Of a stretch of 64,000 nucleotides of DNA, positions 11,635 to 23,828 are shown one piece after another. The stretch covers positions 496,001 to 560,000 of the forward strand of contig NC_084726.1 in NCBI RefSeq assembly GCF_033807575.1, given 5' to 3'. This stretch comes from Cydia pomonella. Its lineage: Eukaryota > Arthropoda > Insecta > Lepidoptera > Tortricidae. The notes beneath the pieces are model-generated. The model saw only the letters and a program-made list of their open reading frames with translations. It searched no databases and had not been told where the DNA came from. Made by a program: the position numbers and the translations under genes. Position 1 is the first letter of the stretch; every line of letters begins with the position of its first letter.

Positions 11635-12477
11635 AAAAAGCGGCCAAGTGCGAGTCAGACTCGCCCATGAAGGGTTCCGTAACATTTATGACGTATTAAA
11701 AAAAACTACTTACTATATCTGGTTCAAACCAATTTTCGTTGGAAGTTTGCATGGTAATGTATATCATATATTTTTTTTAGATTTTTCATTCTGTTATTTT
11801 AGAAGTTACAGGGGGGGGGACACACATTTTTTCACTTTGGAAGTGTCTCTCGCGCAAACTATTCAGTTTGGAAAAAAATGATATTATAAACCTAAATATC
11901 ATTTTTGAAGACCTATACCTAGATACCCCACACGTATGGGTTTGATGAAAAAAATTTTTTTTTTTAATTTTTATGACGTATTAAAAAAAACTACTTACTA
12001 GATCTCGTTCGAACCAATTTTCGGTGGAAGTTTGCATGGCAATGTATATCATATATTTTTTATTTATTTTCATTCTGTTATTTTAGAAGTTACGGGGGGG
12101 GAGGGGACACACTTTTTACCACTTTGGAAGTGTCTCTCGCGCAAACTATTCAGTTTAGAAAAAAATGATATTAGAAACCTCAATATCATTTTTAAAGACC
12201 TATCCATAGATACCCCACACGTATGGGTTTGATGAAAAAAAGATTTTTTGAGTTTCAGTTCTAAGTATGGGGAACCCCCAAAATTTATTGTTTTTTTTCT
12301 ATTTTTGTGTAAACATCATAATGCGGTTCATAGAATACATCTACTTACCAAGTTTGAACAGTATAGCTTTTATAGTTTCGGAAAAAAGTGGCTGTGACAG
12401 AATCGGACAGACAGACGGACATGACGAATCTATAAGGGTTCCGTTTTTTGCCATTTGGCTACGGAACCCTAAAAATG
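11635..12477 (+). repeat. Family R repeat with two tandem units (copy D)
   Basis: It has the same ends as copy A. The units start at 11690 and 11975 (spacing 285), and both are of the undeleted type. The last 230 bp are nearly identical to the end of copy A, including the short shared open frame that starts GGGGAACCCCCAAAATT. It differs from copy A in unit number and in lacking the deleted first unit. Confidence 0.8.
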
Positions 12478-13027
12478 GTAATTAAAATTGTATTAGTATT
12501 AAGGCCTTAAATCAAGAATTAGATTCAGGATTACATCACACACATTACTAATTATGATTCATGTCCATTGTCCACCTGCGGAAATCCAAATACATAGCCA
12601 TAATTTAGAGTTAAATTTGCAACGTAAAACCTACGCTTACCGTACCTGAAACCACCAACATAACTTGACCTAAGATTACCTTTTCACCACACCAGTACGT
12701 GAAGGCTCTGTTCATCCTGAAAAAACTTATGAGAAAGTTGCATTTTATCCTCAAGAGAGGCAAAGTGACTTGATGCAAATATTGAGTTAGTACCTCATGT
12801 TGGCTTGTGGAATTTACTTTTAAGTCATAATTTTGAGTGGTAAGTATATAATAGGTGGTGTTCTTTTGGATTTGATTTTTAATGCTTTGCGGTTAGTATT
12901 TTTCTCAAGTTGGTAAGGTAAAAAATGTTGTCCTGATTGCACTCGGTAGCCAATATTGATAATTAATTTGGATCTTCATCAATTTGTGTATTTAATTTCA
13001 AAATTCATACCTGTAATCCTTTTTTTT
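12478..13027. other. No gene; part resembles a repeat at 19420-19560
   Basis: About 12790-12915 (TCATGTTGGCTTGTGGAATT, TTTTAAGTCATAA, TTTAATG or TTTTAATGC, TTAGTATTTTT) is similar to 19430-19555. It is probably an old dispersed element. The rest is unremarkable. Confidence 0.4.
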
Positions 13028-13348
13028 TTCTTCCTCGCGTTGTCCCGGCATTTTGCCACGGCTCATGGGAGCCTGGGGTCCGCTTGACAATTAATCCCAA
13101 GATGTGGCGTAGGCACTAGTTTTTACGAAAGCGACTGCCATCTGACCTTCCAACCCAGAGGATAAACTAGGCCTTGTTGGGATTAGTCCGGTTTCCTCAC
13201 GATGTTTTCCTTCACCGAAAAGCGACTGGTAAATATCAAATGATATTTCGTACATAAATTCCGAAATACTCATTGGTACGAGCCGGGGTTTGAACCCGCG
13301 ACCTCCGGATTGCAAGTCGCACGCTCTTACCGCTAGGCCACCAGCGCT
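13028..13348 (-). mobile_element. tRNA-derived SINE, family 2, copy a
   Basis: Read on the minus strand, the tRNA-like head GCGCTGGTGGCCTAGCGGTA is followed by GCGTGCGACTTGCAATCCGG and the B box GGGTTCAAACCC. Then come the body (ATGAGTATTTCGGAATTTATG, ATTTGATATTTACCAGTCGC, GAAAACATCGTGAGGAAACC) and a tail with GGTCAGATGGCAGTCGC and CCGTGGCAAAATGCCGGGAC. It is full length. Confidence 0.85.
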
Positions 13349-14811
13349 TCAACCTATAATCCTTTGCATTCATTTAACTCCAAGAGCTGTTCTTTGCTTG
13401 AAAATTAAGTACCTATATTTTTAGTGGACGTTCCAATAGGCGATTTTAAGATACGTTAACATCGTGCATCGTCAAACCGTAACCGTATTAAGTTATCCTC
13501 ACACCCTTTCTCCAAAATTAGGTCTTAATTTAGCACATGAACATAAAACCTGGGTCATTACTTCTTAACGACACCTTACTGAACCATCTAATTAATTAAT
13601 ACCCTGAAGTACTAACTAGATCATTTTACTGCCAATATAAACCTTACTAGAAGGATATAAGGTTCAAAGTTTTTTGTGGTCTGCTGTAATCTTGGAATCG
13701 TCAGACGGCGAAGTGTCATCAATGAAGGGAGCCATTTCGGCTTATTGACACTCTTAACTACATATATTACTTAATTGTATCGTTGGTGAAACATTCTTAA
13801 GCCCTTCGGACTTACCTGATAATACATTCACCGTTGAGCTACGGTCGTAGCCGATAACATGGCTTTCCCGGTATGTAGCAGAAATGCTTGGTAGAGGCAA
13901 AACGACAACGTGTCGTGATTAGCGCTGAATGGGTTAAGCTCTATTTAAAATTCTAGGGAAAAGGTTTATGTTATGATTTTAGCCGTCTGTGCATGTTTGT
14001 TTTATTTTACGCATATTTATTTTATTGGATAAAAACGAGGAATGCATTGTTTTTTACCGAATTTATAACAATATTATTTACTTAGTAAGTAGGTACGTTT
14101 TCGGACTTTAGTTCTGGAAAAAATGTTATCGCAAGGCAGTCTCCACTTTATGACTTTGTTCTACCACGTTTAGGTATTTATACTCTGCCTATTCCGATCA
14201 CTGCATATGTTATGCCATTTACAGTTTCTAATTTAGCTAGGACCCTAAATGGCTCAACAAACGCGGAGCGTGGTGCACTCATCTCTAGCCACAAAGCAGG
14301 TAGTACAGGGTACCTAGGTCAGCACGGTTAAGTGCTAAAAGCACTCGCCATAGATCTCGCTCCGAGCCTTCGGCAGCCGTTTGGCGACTCGCCAGATACA
14401 GCTCACGTATATGGCTGTGAAATATGTCCATAATAAAAATTCGAATGAAAATTGAGAGCCTTTGAACTAATATACGATTCACCCCTTCACCACTGGAAGG
14501 ATTGATTAATTTTTCTTGAATATATGACATCTATTTCAATTTACAATTGGTACTTATTCATACAAGGATGTTTATTATGATTAAAAAAAGAGCTTGACTT
14601 ACATAAAACAAACAAACATTGACCAAGGGTAATGAAACATCAAAATCTACACGAAACAAATTTAAAGGAAAACCACAATAACCCTGGCGCGGTCCGAATG
14701 GCAGTCTCATAAACTCAAATTGGTCATATAGTGTTATAAACAGACAGAATATTCCGAAGCATAACTATTAAATTAAAAAAAACCCTGACTCTTACATCAT
14801 TGTTGCACTGC
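13349..14811. other. No gene seen
   Basis: I find no exon with family motifs, no RNA gene and no clear terminal repeats. The open frames present are under 90 codons and of no recognisable family. Confidence 0.4.
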
Positions 14812-15355
14812 ACGTCGCTGTACACATGCAGCCTGTGGGCCAACTATACGCTGAAAGCATACAATGCACTTCGCGTCCAGTACAACAACGCATTTTGAGC
14901 AGTGATGGGGCTGCCTCGCTACTGCAGCGCCTCGGGTATGTTTGCGGCGGCGCACACGGCGTGTTTCCATACCACGATGCGACTGCGTGCTACGTCCATG
15001 GTCCAGCGGGTGCGAGCCAGCCCCAACACAGTCCTAGCGATGATCGCGGACAGACTGGACTGTCCTTACATCATGCACTGCTGTGACAGGCATGTAATTA
15101 AGACTGGGATAGGATAGGGAGTGAAGTAGAAATTTATTGCATTTGTATTATTATTAATTTGGATTTTTCTATTTATACCCATGTTAGTTTCAATTTTAAT
15201 TTTTATATATTGTATTGTGAATAATGATAATTTTAATTAAGAGCAATTTTAAATGATTATGTTTATATATATTTGTACAATATTTTATGATACGATTTAG
15301 AATTAAGACATGTTAAAATTGATTATGAGCCTTGTAGCTTGAAATAAAGGAATTT
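14812..15355 (+). pseudogene. Non-LTR retrotransposon (LINE) 3' end: reverse-transcriptase ORF remnant and 3' UTR
   Basis: Translation gives the C-terminal ORF2 signature seen in moth LINEs: LYTCSLWANYTLKAYNALRV, then LPRYCSASGMFAAAHT, then RVRASPNTVLAMIADRLDCP. A TGA at 14896-14898 interrupts the frame, and downstream the frame ends near 15117. An AT-rich 3' UTR runs on to an AATAAA near 15340. The copy lacks the endonuclease and RT core (5'-truncated) and is dead. It is the same family as the minus-strand fragment at 43396-43659. The family assignment within LINEs is uncertain. Confidence 0.75.
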
Positions 15356-15599
15356 TTTATATTGTTTATACTTTTCAAACACTGCTGGACTTATCAACCG
15401 CAAGGAAACTCGCTATCACGTTAAAAAACCGCATCGGATTCGGTCCATCCGTTTTAGAGCTACGATGCCGCAGATAGATATTGGCGTCAATAGTTCAAAA
15501 CCCTTATTTTTGCGTCGGGGGCTAACGATTGTACGAGAAAATGAAACGTTTATAAATATGTTATTGATAAGTCCATAAATATTGTAAAACCAAAGTATG

Positions 15600-15912
15600 T
15601 GAAAGGAAAGCCCGGGTTCATCATCACCATCCTGAGGGTCGCGAAGTTGGAATCTCGACACAATGCGAAATTTAATTCGTTTGTGGTGAGCGTTCCGAAT
15701 GCGATCATTCGACTGTCAAGGAGGAGTTTCGAACGAAGGGTGTCAAGTTCCGGCGGTTCCGCGGCCGGCTCCCTGACACTGTGAGGTTGCGTAATGCATC
15801 GCAACCATAATGTGATTGTTTAGTTTTAAAATATATTGTTATAATATGTACGTTCGTTTTAAGTATCTATGGGCCACTAGTTGCCTGAAATAAAGATATT
15901 CATTTCATTTCA
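15600..15912 (+). mobile_element. LINE 3' end, family L2-like tail
   Basis: The coding end includes RRSFERRVSSSGGSAAGSLT and a stop, then a 3' UTR: GGTTGCGTAATGCATCGCAA, TATATTGTTATAATAT, GGGCCACTAGTTGCCTGAAA, AATAAAG and an A/T tail. The UTR recurs at 30511-30655, and the coding part recurs inverted at 17440-17640. I name the family only by these shared segments. Confidence 0.65.
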
Positions 15913-16335
15913 GAAGATGTTAGTCCTGCTTACTCTAAATTACCGAGAAGTTTCAAGTATGCATTATCCATTACAAATCAGTGCATAATTCAAGTACCTT
16001 AATATAAAACGTTTGAGATCCATTTTAAAATTATATTTCATTACTGATTGTGAATTGTAACCTTGGCGATCTTTTTGGGAGATAATATATTATTTTATGG
16101 TTTTTACTTATGTTTTCATGTTGATAGTATAATTATAGTCTATGGCGGCCGTGATGTAAATTATTATAATTTTGGTTTAGGCAGATTTATATTGTAATTT
16201 ATATAAGGAAAAAAAATATATTAATCAAATGCATCAAAAAATATTATACGACGTGTTTAGTATTTATTATAGCTGTTTTTTTTAACAAGGGTAAAAATGG
16301 GTATCTACTTATAAAGTCTATAATATCTAAAAAAA
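15913..16335. other. AT-rich stretch, no gene seen
   Basis: Plain AT-rich sequence between two retroposed elements. Nothing in it is recognisable. Confidence 0.4.
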
Positions 16336-16650
16336 GCGCTAGTGGCAGTAAGAGCGTGCGACTTGCAATCCGTTAGGTCGCGGGTTCAAACCCCGGCTTG
16401 TATAAATTAGTTTTTCGGGACTTATGTACGAAATATCATTTGATATTTACCAGTCGCTTTTCGGTGAAGGAAAACATCGTGATGAAACCAGACTAATCTC
16501 AATAAAGCCTAGTTTACCCTTTAGGTTGGAAGGTCAGGCAGTCGCTTTCGTAAAAACTAGTGCCTACGCTAATTCTTGGGATTAGTTGCCAAGCGGACCC
16601 CAGGCTCCAATGAGCCGAGGCAAAATGCCGGAACAACGCGAGGAAGATGA
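16336..16650 (+). mobile_element. tRNA-derived SINE, family 2, copy b
   Basis: The head reads GCGCTAGTGGCAGTAAGAGC (the CCTAGCGG segment is partly lost), and the B box region is GGTCGCGGGTTCAAACCCCG. The body and tail are as in 13028-13348, ending in ACAACGCGAGGAAGATGA. The short open frame over its tail is fortuitous. Confidence 0.85.
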
Positions 16651-17129
16651 ACTTCTATATGTCTATAATGTTAATGTCAATACTCATTTTGCAATCACTC
16701 GTTTCTGCCAGGAAATTTCTATGTCTGGTTATAAACCACCAGTTTTATATGAACATTTCCCAACGATAATAACCTAGTTCCGAAATATAAAGCCGTGTTC
16801 AAAAGCCGTTGAATCTGCTGGAATTTGAATTTAAACTCGATTCTAAAGATATTTTTATCAGCTCCCAGTAAACATGCCTCCACTGCAGAATTTAAACCAC
16901 CAAGAGGTGTACTCGCCTTTCGCAAATATGATATTGATTAGATATGACGACGTTCAAACCTTCAAGAAATGAGCATCTCCAAGAGCACTCCATTCTTAAA
17001 GGCCCCTTTAGTGTGGCAGGTGTCCATGGGCGACGGTAATTGAAATGAAATGAAAAATCTTTATGTAAGGCAACCATAAATAAATACCTTAAAACTAGCA
17101 TACATATTATAAAAAAATATCTTAACATT

Positions 17130-17412
17130 ATAAATAAATATAAATAAATAAATATTTATAGGACATTTTACACAAATTGACTAAGTCCCACAGTAAGCTC
17201 AATAAGGCTTGTGTTGAGGGTACTTAGACAACGATATATATAATATATAAATATTTATAAATACTTAAATACATAGAAAACACCCATAACTCAGGAACAA
17301 ATATCCATGCTCATCACACGAAAAAATTCCCTTTCCAGGATTTGAACATTTTGAACCCAGGACCATCAGCTTCGTAGGCAGGGTCACTACCCACTAGGCG
17401 AAACCGGTCGTC
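17130..17412 (-). mobile_element. tRNA-derived SINE, family 1, copy e
   Basis: It is in reverse orientation. The tail begins near 17150 (inverse of TCCTATAAATATTTAT) and the head ends at about 17412 (inverse of GACGACCGGTTTCGCCTAGT). The B-box area carries a small insertion (ATTTGAACATTTTGAACCCA). It directly follows an AT-rich LINE-like tail. Confidence 0.8.
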
Positions 17413-17439
17413 AACATTAAAAACTACGAAAACACATAG

Positions 17440-17640
17440 CTGCGATGAACTACACAACCCCGCAGTGTCAAGGTCTCAGGGGGGCGGCCGCGGAACCGCC
17501 GGAACTTGACACCTTTTTTTGGGCTTGTCTCCTCCTTGGCGGACTACGTTCAGTCGGAACTCTCACCACAAAATAATTAAAATTCGCATTGTGTCTAGAC
17601 TCCAACTTTGCTTACCATTAGGCCATTTGTTCGCTATAAC
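17440..17640 (-). mobile_element. LINE 3' coding remnant, same family as 15600-15912
   Basis: The minus strand matches the 15640-15785 segment (GGTGTCAAGTTCCGGCGGTT, CCGCGGCCG), with a short insertion of T and GGGC-rich bases. Only the last codons are present, without an intact frame. Confidence 0.6.
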
Positions 17641-17734
17641 TTGCCTCCTATCATAAAAAAAAATCATCTCAGATCATTGTGAGTATATGTACTTAGGTAG
17701 CCTCTATTGGCAAAAAAGAAGTCATCGGTCCGAA

Positions 17735-17835
17735 CGCGCTCATACTATGAATTTTTCGGCAATTATGTATGAAACATCATTCGATGCTTGCCAAACGCTA
17801 TTCAATGAAGGAAAACATTGTAAAAAAAGATTTGA
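17735..17835 (+). mobile_element. Degraded SINE family 2 fragment
   Basis: Recognisable order: CGCTCATACTATGAATTTTT, GTATGAAACATCATTCGATG, CCAAACGCTATTCAATGAAGG, AAAACATTGT. These match the body of family 2 with many substitutions; head and tail are lost. Confidence 0.5.
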
Positions 17836-17839
17836 AACT

Positions 17840-20530
17840 AGCAAAGAACCGTAATCTTCCCCGTAATCAAATGACAGTCGCAAGAAAAACGAGGCGTGAC
17901 AAAATGTCGAAATAACTTAACAATTAGGAAAAGGTAGAAGAACATTTTTTTGACGAGTTTTTTCTGTACAAAGGTCAAACATTTTTTGAGTGAAAAAAAA
18001 AATTCTTCTATTTTTTCCTAATTTTAATTTCCTTTCCTGAACACGATACCTAATATGCCCTTAAACAGATCCTCACTATTTTTGTTACATTCTGTATAAT
18101 GATTAATCTCATATCATCTAGCTTGCACTCCGAAAGTACCGCACAATATATTATACCTACCTTCTGACCTGTTCCTGCAAATCCCTTTTGGTTGGGTTTA
18201 ACTGAAAAAATGTTTGAAGGAATATGTTTTTTCCGTATTTGTATTACATAAATGTTACATTTCTAAATAAAGTAATGTGCTAAACTACCAAAAAAAATCT
18301 AAATACATACATTTTACGCAACAGCTCCATATAAGAATTATTTATCATAGAAATCATCATTCGACGTGAGAAGGTATTAATTACAAATCAGCAGACATAG
18401 AATAGAATACTTCACAAAAAAGTATTTAAAAAATAAACTTAACTGTAGAATAGTGTCAAAATATAAGAAAACTACCAATGGGTGTATCAAAGAAGATATC
18501 GAACGTGTTGTGTATTTCGAGGTAGCTATCTTTTTATACAATGTAAAAAATATCTACAACGCTAAGGTAACATCGATAATAGACATAGATTTTGTCGATC
18601 ACTTTATTCTGCCACCAAAACTTCTATGTCTGATCATATTTTAAAAAATCGGAATGCGCCTCCCGTCAGGGTGTAATTCCCGAAAAATATCGAAAACGAG
18701 CGCCGAATCTCATGCATACGAAACACTACATTACAAACTTACTGTACCATTCACATGGACCGTATGGACATGGACATATGGTTTAAAATCTTTTAAATAA
18801 CCTTTTGAATAACTTGGCTTTTAACCGTTTTATACAAAGTTTTGTTTACGGTCTATTTGATCTTTAATTTGATATGGTTAAGGATTATATCGCTTTGTTT
18901 TTGTGTAGTTTGCTTATAGTTGGATTGGAGAACTAATTAGTAAGGATAGGATAACATTAGATAGGAATAGTGATGTGCAAGGAATATTTCTCAGGGATTA
19001 TTGGGGATTTTAAATTCCTTATTATAATTAATTGAATTCATTAAAAATATTGTTCAAAAACCTAGCCGTTTGTTATTTAAAAAAAATATTAAAAATATCT
19101 TTATTATCTATTTACAAACATATAGTAAGCATTTGCTGGGGCCTCTCTTTAGGCTTACAAAGCCTGTGTTGAGACGTCCCGCTCTTCCACAACCGTAATT
19201 ACTTGTAGTTACATTATATTACAAAATTACAGATTTTTGTAATATATTGACATTGACATATTGTAATATATTGTTATATATTTTTATAATATATTGACAT
19301 TGACATATTGGTACAGATGTTATCATATGCACCAATATGTTTGTATTAAAGCTATTGGTAATTTTTAAAATTTGCGACCATATATACAACAATGATTGGC
19401 CATGTAACCTGAAAAAAATTTAAACTGGTAAATTCATGTTGGCTGGTGGAATTGACTTTTAATTGATAACTTTGAATGATAAATATTATATAACATTCAT
19501 TTTAATTTGGTTTGTAATGTTTTACATTTAGTATTTTAGTAATAGTAGTAGTAAAATACTACTCCTCTCTACTATCCCTCCTCCTACTCACCCTCGTGCC
19601 TTGAAACCCTTGCAACGCTCAATATTCCAACTGTCGATAATTGAATTCTTTCGCTTGCTCGGGTATCAATGTTAGCACATGTCAGTTAAGCAACAACTTG
19701 ACAAAATACTAGAGTATCCCAATCCAATCCAATAACATTATGTTGAGTGAACTTGTCGGTCTGTCCGTTAATATACCCGATGATCCCGGGGTCACTGGAG
19801 TAAGGACCAATTAACCCGACGCAGGATTCACTTACGCTTCACCAATCTGACCATTACGTCTGACAGGATTTATTATCTATGTAGGATTACTTTTATATGA
19901 AAAATATTTGACCTCCCTATAATATATTCAGGAACCTATATTAACAAACTTGTATCTGTAGGTGAATCGTAATTTTAACGTTACTTTATCGATAATCGAT
20001 ACCTTAATTACATTCAAATTTAGAACATCTCTGAGAAACAAAGAAATTTGATTTGGCCTCTATTCTAATATCTGTCGAGGTGACGTTTTATTTTAAAACA
20101 CTGGTGTGATCATTTTAAGTAACTCATTTCATTCGTTTCATAAACCCACACTCGTATTGTAATGGCTTTCATTATATAGCAGTTACATAAACTACTATTA
20201 TAGTACATATGGTCAGGGATCGGAACCGGTTTTTTGCAAAAACATCGAAATAATAGTTATTTACGATACATTTAAGATACCCTAGATAAGTAATGTTTAA
20301 TTCGAAAAAGAATAATAGGTATGTAATCCCATTAGCTGTAAAGTGACATGTAAAATACCTTTATTTTATCAATAAATATTTGATTGATTGATTAACGCTA
20401 TTAAGCTTAGAAATAGAGACAGTGACCTTTCCCACTTTAAATTCATTACTTTTATAATGGTTTCCAGGGTAATACATATTTTACAGTAGGTATGTATGTA
20501 TTAATCGTTCACTTCTTTCGCATCATTAAG
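17840..20530. other. No gene seen; AT-rich with one LINE-like tail near 19085-19215
   Basis: The only element-like segment is about 19085-19215 (TATCTTTATTATCTATTTAC, GGCCTCTCTTTAGGCTTACA, GACGTCCCGCTCTTCCAC), which looks like a minus-strand LINE 3' end. 19430-19555 resembles 12790-12915. No exon, tRNA or terminal repeat stands out in the remainder. Confidence 0.4.
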
Positions 20531-20534
20531 GGAA

Positions 20535-20690
20535 ACACACGGCCCAAATATCAAATATCAAATATCAAACATTTATTCAGCAAATAGGCCACAGGGGCAC
20601 TTTTACATGTCCATTTTTACAAACAATAAATTAAAAAAAAAAAAACAATTACAAATATCGAATCTATGAAATAATAAATTCGATTCGAAG
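20535..20690 (-). mobile_element. LINE/SINE 3' end, inverted partner of 49905-50030
   Basis: The sequence (AATATCAAACATTTATTCAG, CAAATAGGCCACAGGGGCAC, TTTTACATGTCCATTTTTAC, A-run, CAAATATCGAATCTATGAA) is almost identical, on the opposite strand, to 49905-50030. It has the form of a retroposed 3' end read from the minus strand. Confidence 0.7.
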
Positions 20691-20935
20691 AATAATTAAG
20701 ACACTTTTAAGATCTTGGAAATATCTTTGAAAGGTCGATTACTAAACGACATGTCAAAATTGACGTTTATTTCGATTCCGCTGTGATCCCAATAAGATCT
20801 GTCTACGATATTTCTAACGTCAAAGTGACATTGGTTGCCCGAATCGATCTGCTTCTGTCAATTATACGACATACAAATGAGAACTTATTTAAACCAGAAC
20901 TTATCGTTATCGTATCTCATTGTTCGAATCGGGCC
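20689..20935 (+). mobile_element. TIR element family M1, copy a
   Basis: It ends in ATTGTTCGAATCGGGCCG and begins with ATTCGATTCGAAGAATAATT (the outermost bases of the left end are lost). The interior matches 24283-24553 in inverse orientation, for example CATGTCAAAATTGACGTTTA and TCCGCTGTGATCCCAATAAG. Non-coding. Confidence 0.75.
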
Positions 20936-21229
20936 GTAAAGCTAATTTTATCGCTGCACCCTTACAGGCAGGATATATATATTCACAATTTGAGTCTCAA
21001 ATAAGAAAAATGGGATATGATATCAAAACGGGGTCGTTAACTTTTATTGTTTTGCCCACAAAAGTGACCTTTATCTAAAATAGGTTTGACCTTACCGTGA
21101 TAAAATTATGATAAGTTTCTATAAACATTTTTCTCTAATTAAACAATAAATACATTAAATATTTAATCTTGAAAAATATTTTTTGAGATAACAATATACA
21201 TAATGGATATATACAGAGGATTACTATAA

Positions 21230-21529
21230 CTAGCTTATATCTAAAATAGGCCCTTGAGGCATTGTACCAAGGATGCTGGCGGCATTTCCTCCTTGTATCG
21301 CAATACTGATACGTTGTGCGAGGAAGCCGCCAGCTCTTCGGTCACCAGTTACGTCAACCAGACGTTTGGCGATTTCTCCAAAAAACTTGTGCGCGCTGGG
21401 ACCCCATGGACCTAGAGTTTCAACGCCAAATGGTACAAAATGGTACTCTCTACCGAGGCTCTTATATTTATATCTTGAAATATGTGTAATATTTTTTTCT
21501 ATTATCTCAGAAGAATTAATGAATGGCAC
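21230..21529 (-). pseudogene. LINE-like reverse transcriptase C-terminal fragment
   Basis: The minus strand encodes about 99 residues including FVPFGVETLGPWGPSAHKFF, then GEIAKRLVDVTGDRRAGGFL, AQRISIAIQGGNAASILGTM and PQGPIL. Segments with VETLGPWG and QR(I/L)S.AIQ.GNAASILGT are, as I recall, common at the end of animal reverse-transcriptase ORFs from non-LTR retrotransposons. No upstream RT core is present, so it is an isolated 3' fragment. The exact family is unsure. Confidence 0.6.
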
Positions 21530-22150
21530 ATAACTCTCATTACCTACTTCTCAATTAAATGGACAAAATTGACTTCACTTAAAATGGCTCCAGTTTGTTC
21601 CTGAAACTGAAGCGAACTTTAAAAAAAAGATTTATTTATAATAGTGCTGTTGACTTTTGTATGAGTTCTACATTTCCTGCTACCAAAATGATTTCTGGAA
21701 GAGATCGCTTTTTAGCGATAAGACCGCCTGTTGTTACCTAATTCTATTTTCCTATAAAATTTATTTGTAGTTTTATATGTATGTTTAATGTAGAATTGAG
21801 CTACTTAACCGCACCAGTGCGATAATTAGCACATTACGTTTGAAATTACAAAATTTATAGGGCAATATGTAAAACGTTGTACGATACATGTGCGAATAGG
21901 CAATTCACAACACTCCCTTTAGTCGTGTTTTAATTTATCGCCACTCGTTGCGATTTTCCTATTTTTCGCACTTGTATCGTAATGTATGTTATATACCTAG
22001 ACCCATTATTTAGAATCTAAGATAAGAAACCTTAAATAGAAACCACAAGCCTTTACACTGGATAATGAAAATATTCTTTGTAGACCACAAAGGGCCGAAA
22101 AATGAAGTGGTTATAGCTCTTTACACTGCACGACACGATTTCAGCTCGGA
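21530..22150. other. No gene seen
   Basis: AT-rich sequence without a recognisable element or exon. Confidence 0.4.
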
Positions 22151-22152
22151 TT

Positions 22153-22945
22153 CAGTGTCGTCCTCGCGGCTTATGGGAGCCTGGGCTCCACTTGGCAACT
22201 CAAAGATTCAAAGAATTTATTTGCATAGAACACAGTAATATAAAGGTCTTACAAGATAAAAGAAAATCCGTGCATTAAGTCTGCATGCAGGCGTGCAAAT
22301 ATTTAAAAAAACAGGCAATATATATAAAAATGGAAAATAATTTAAAAATATCAAATTTACACAATGTCAAGTAAAATAATAATCGCGGGTCGAAGTTAAA
22401 CAAAATGTCAAAGTTATAATAAATAAAATAAAATTTACAATATTTCCTGAATATGAATGTCAATTATCAACTAGAAATTTCAGCAGCATGTCAGTTGTGA
22501 TCTAAATATTTTTGTACACTATAGAAACTGTACCCCTAGTGTAAATAAATTCGACTTCCAAACGTGACGTACGCGTTTGCGTTTAGTCTCATTTTGTATT
22601 GGATTTAGAAAGAGCGCGCCAAGCGGGACGTTTTGGAAACTCAAAATCGCGTTCGTCACGTTATGATGTCGATCAAATTTACACTAGGGGTACTGATCCT
22701 AGGAATCAGCGTACGAATTAGTTTTTACGAAAGTGACTCCCATTAGGCTTTCCAACGAGGGGAAACTAGGCCTGTGAGGATTAGTCCGGTTTCCTCACGA
22801 TACTTTCCTTTACCAAAAACCGTCTAGTAAATATCAATGAACAAATGATATATATCGTAATTACATCAGTTCCAGGAAACTTACTAGTACAAGCCGGGGC
22901 TTGAACCTGCGACCCCCGAATTGGAAGTTGCATGCTCTTACACAA
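22153..22945 (-). mobile_element. SINE family 2, copy c, split by two later insertions
   Basis: The tail part is at 22153-22203 (GGCTTATGGGAGCCTGGGCT) and the rest of the body and head at about 22700-22945 (GGATTAGTCCGGTTTCCTCA, GAACCTGCGACCCCCG). Between them lie a LINE-like 3' tail (about 22204-22480, minus strand) and the TIR element at 22529-22695. The SINE is therefore older than both. Confidence 0.65.
22529..22695. mobile_element. TIR element family M2, copy a
   Basis: The terminal repeats are TGTACCCCTAGTGTAAAT and its inverse ATTTACACTAGGGGTACTG. The interior (AAACGTGACGTACGCGTTTG, AGAGCGCGCCAAGCGGGACG, CGTTCGTCACGTTATGATGT) matches 41170-41365 in the opposite orientation. Non-coding. 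Confidence 0.8.
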
Positions 22946-23689
22946 TTGGGTACTTGACACATGTTGAATATTATAACAAAATTTAGTTAAATGGATAGAA
23001 AATGAGCCATCCATTATAAAAAAAAGGAATTTAAAAAAAATTTGAGATTTTAAAAAAATACATGGCTCCGAAGTCTCAAAAAAACCATTTTTTTTTTGTC
23101 TTTCAAAAATAGAAAAGAAAATGAAACTATTCGATTCCTTACACTTTATTGAAAAATAAATTGTATGATAACTATACACATAAACGCAATATTTCAGGGT
23201 CAAAATGGCAATTTCTTTGATGTTCCATACATTTAGGTCAGACTTATATGATGTGACGTCACATCACCTTATCATTTTGTTAGAGGTGTTTCAATCGTCG
23301 AGTGCGAGCGTCAGACTTTAACTCTCATTTCTGATCTTTGTGTTGCTTAAATGCCATGAGTCCTATATAGACATTTGATCCTCAGGAAAATCAAGATCGA
23401 TTGACATTATTTACAAAAAACAGTCAAGTAGCCAATTATTACGGACACAATTAAACATTTAAATTATAAGACTTTCTTTTAGCAGATACTATAACGTTTT
23501 GCAACTATACATTTAGAAGATATTGTTAAAAGAAAACGTTGAAAAATAATGCGCTTTTCAAGTATTAGAGTGTCTGGACGATAGACGGAAATAAATACAT
23601 TTTGGAATAAAGTGACTACCTAAGGATCCCAATCATAAAAACATATTTTTTTAATATTTCACTGATACCTGTAAAGTGGCTCATAGACG
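22946..23689. other. No gene seen
   Basis: Open frames across this region on the minus strand are A/T-homopolymer driven and overlap SINE sequence. I see no motif supporting a protein. Confidence 0.4.
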
Positions 23690-23820
23690 TGTGAGTAAGT
23701 TCGCGAACTTATGGCACGACGACTTTTTTCGCTTGTAAAGTACGCGTACTTAGGCTCACACACGAGCGAAAAAGGTCGTCGAGCCGTAAGTTCGCGAACT
23801 TACTCGCACGTCTATCCGGG
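23690..23820. mobile_element. Foldback element (large inverted repeat)
   Basis: The left arm AGACGTGTGAGTAAGTTCGC, GAACTTATGG, GACGACTTTTTTCGCT pairs with the right arm AGCGAAAAAGGTCGTCGAGC, CGTAAGTTCGCGAACTTACT, CGCACGTCT. Each arm is about 50 bp around a loop of about 25 bases, and each arm itself holds the palindrome AGTTCGCGAACT. Confidence 0.75.
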
Positions 23821-23828
23821 ACTTAAAA

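Noticed and set aside
14826..15117. Two overlapping + strand frames taken as host genes
   Set aside because: The LPRYCSASGMFA and RVRASPNTVLAMIADR segments identify a LINE ORF2 end with an in-frame stop; one of the two frames is just a shift of the other.
22781..23203. 140-codon minus-strand open frame
   Set aside because: It runs through SINE family 2 head sequence and A/T homopolymers, has highly skewed composition and no motif.
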